Source: CAZMVY01 sp964569765 (GTDB taxonomy: Bacteria; Planctomycetota; Phycisphaerae; UBA1845; PWPN01). From it: a stretch of 6,571 nucleotides of DNA. How positions within the stretch are numbered: the stretch's first letter is position 1; the number at the start of each line of letters is the position of its first letter. Both the position numbers and the translations under genes were made by a program. The DNA is taken from the NCBI GenBank assembly GCA_964569765.1, contig CAZMVY010000239.1, forward strand, positions 1 through 6,571, written 5' to 3'. This document shows positions 5,736-6,571 of the stretch, in pieces. The notes under the pieces are model-generated. The model had not been told where the DNA came from. It saw only the letters and a list, made by a program, of their open reading frames with translations, and searched no databases.

Positions 5736-6571
5736 TCAGAAGTACAGGTCTCTCTCGTCCGTGCACCGGATTCTCCGCAGGCGGTCCAGCAGTTCCGTCT
5801 TGCGGGGGCCGTCTGCCAGCTTGGCGATTTCCTCGGCGATTCGTTTTTCCCCCTCGGCCCGGGTCTCCGGCGAGGCATAGTCCGTCAAGTACTCCAGCAG
5901 CGTCGTCAGGGCGTTCGGCGTGCAGAACCGCTGAATGAAACCGGGAATCGCGAACTCCATGAAGTGTTCGCCCGTCCGTCCGAGCCGGTAACACGCCGTG
6001 CAGAAGCTCGGGATGTAGCCGTCGATGAGCAGCTCGCGCATCACCTGGTCAAGCGAGCGGACATCGCCCAGCTCGAACTGTTCGCGCTCCATGACCTGAG
6101 CGTCGCCCGCCTCGGTATAACCGCCGATCTCGATGCGACTTCCCGCGTCGATCTGCGAAACGCCGAACGCCATGACCTCGCGTCGCAGCGCGGCGTTCTC
6201 GCGCGCCGTAAGGATCAGCCCGGTGTAGGGCACGGCGAGCCGGAGGGTCGCGATGATGCGCTTGAAGTCGAAGTCGCTGACCGTGTGGCGCGAGTCGAAC
6301 CGGACCCCCGCCGCCGGCCGCAGCCGCGGAAAGCTGATCGTGTGGGGCCCGACGCCGTAGCGCTGCTGAAGATGGAGTGCGTGCGAAACCAGAGCGAGGA
6401 CCTCGAACCGCCAGTCGTACAGTCCGAAAAGGGCGCCGATGCCGACATCGTCGATGCCGGCCTCCATGGCCCGGCTCAGAGCATCGAGCCGATACAGGTA
6501 ATTGCCCTTGCGCGGGGGGCGGGGATGGCGCGCGGCGTACGTGTCGTGATGATACGTTTCCGGAAAGATCG
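5736..6571 (-). CDS. hydG: [FeFe]-hydrogenase maturation radical SAM tyrosine lyase HydG (C-terminal ~277 residues)
   Basis: HydG cleaves tyrosine by radical SAM chemistry to p-cresol and dehydroglycine, then makes CO and cyanide delivered as an Fe(CO)2(CN)-cysteine complex. The frame enters from the window edge at 6571 (no start in view) and ends with TGA at 5736-5738. The first readable residues (IFPETYHHDTY...) match the HydG core, followed by RAMEAGIDDVGIGALFGLYD, then GVGPHTISFPR and RIEIGGY. The C-terminal auxiliary-cluster motif is intact: CTACYRLGRTGEHFM with cysteines at codons 6000-6002 and 5991-5993, then the third at 5922-5924, giving CX2CX22C. The protein ends in DLYF, common in HydG. 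This motif distinguishes HydG from ThiH, which lacks it. The N-terminal CX3CX2C radical SAM motif (about 190-200 residues) lies outside the window. An internal ATG at 6467 is not the true start. Confidence 0.96.
   Translation of the reverse strand, partial: IFPETYHHDTYAARHPRPPRKGNYLYRLDALSRAMEAGIDDVGIGALFGLYDWRFEVLALVSHALHLQQRYGVGPHTISFPRLRPAAGVRFDSRHTVSDFDFKRIIATLRLAVPYTGLILTARENAALRREVMAFGVSQIDAGSRIEIGGYTEAGDAQVMEREQFELGDVRSLDQVMRELLIDGYIPSFCTACYRLGRTGEHFMEFAIPGFIQRFCTPNALTTLLEYLTDYASPETRAEGEKRIAEEIAKLADGPRKTELLDRLRRIRCTDERDLYF

Noticed and set aside
4219..5880. 553-codon open frame on the plus strand opposite aspA
   Set aside because: It is the antisense shadow of aspA, whose catalytic motifs are all intact on the minus strand. 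Its translation is rich in Arg, Gly, Asp and Ala with no recognisable domain, as expected for antisense frames in GC-rich genes.
5701..5994. N-terminal extension of the aspartase frame
   Set aside because: Overlaps the hydG C-terminus, including codons of its CX2CX22C motif. Starting at 5700 gives the usual aspartase length and N-terminus.
5736..6467. The HydG frame as ThiH or another radical SAM lyase
   Set aside because: The C-terminal CTACYRLGRTGEHFM and the third cysteine at CX22C spacing are HydG hallmarks absent from ThiH, and hydF lies two genes downstream.

Overview
The window is GC-rich (roughly 60-65% G+C by eye) and densely coded. Its clearest content is the 3' half of an [FeFe]-hydrogenase H-cluster maturation operon on the minus strand, which points to an anaerobic bacterium or one with a fermentative lifestyle. 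The other genes encode an exported FecR-domain protein of the large-residue, non-siderophore type, an orphan multi-pass membrane protein and a membrane-anchored SIMPL protein. Together with the base composition they fit a Planctomycetota-like genome (perhaps Phycisphaerae-like). That placement is an impression from protein style, not a demonstrated assignment.

Layout, left half, plus strand: the last ~49 codons of an unidentified gene (stop at 149-151); a 133-bp intergenic region holding a 40-bp tract of pure G/C and a weak promoter-like element; a secreted FecR-domain protein (285-1262); a 110-bp gap; and a five-segment membrane protein of unknown function (1373-2050). These two genes converge on a minus-strand SIMPL/DUF541 gene (2132-2902), which has a strong Shine-Dalgarno sequence.

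Layout, right half, minus strand, in transcription order: hydG (5'-truncated by the window edge, stop at 5736), a 35-bp gap, an aspartate ammonia-lyase homologue aspA (5700-4288), then hydF (4291-3050) overlapping aspA by 4 bp in an ATGA arrangement. The SIMPL gene follows 147 bp downstream of hydF on the same strand, so it may be an independent unit.

How the genes work together: HydG makes CO and cyanide from tyrosine as an Fe(CO)2(CN)-cysteine synthon. HydF is the GTPase scaffold on which the 2Fe subcluster is completed before delivery to the hydrogenase apoenzyme. An aspartase lying between them, translationally coupled to hydF, suggests local ammonia production, possibly for the amine nitrogen of the bridging azadithiolate. 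This is the most interesting observation here. HydE and the hydrogenase structural genes are not in the window and would be expected upstream of hydG (beyond 6571) or elsewhere. I saw no RNA genes, CRISPR arrays, insertion sequences or integration sites.
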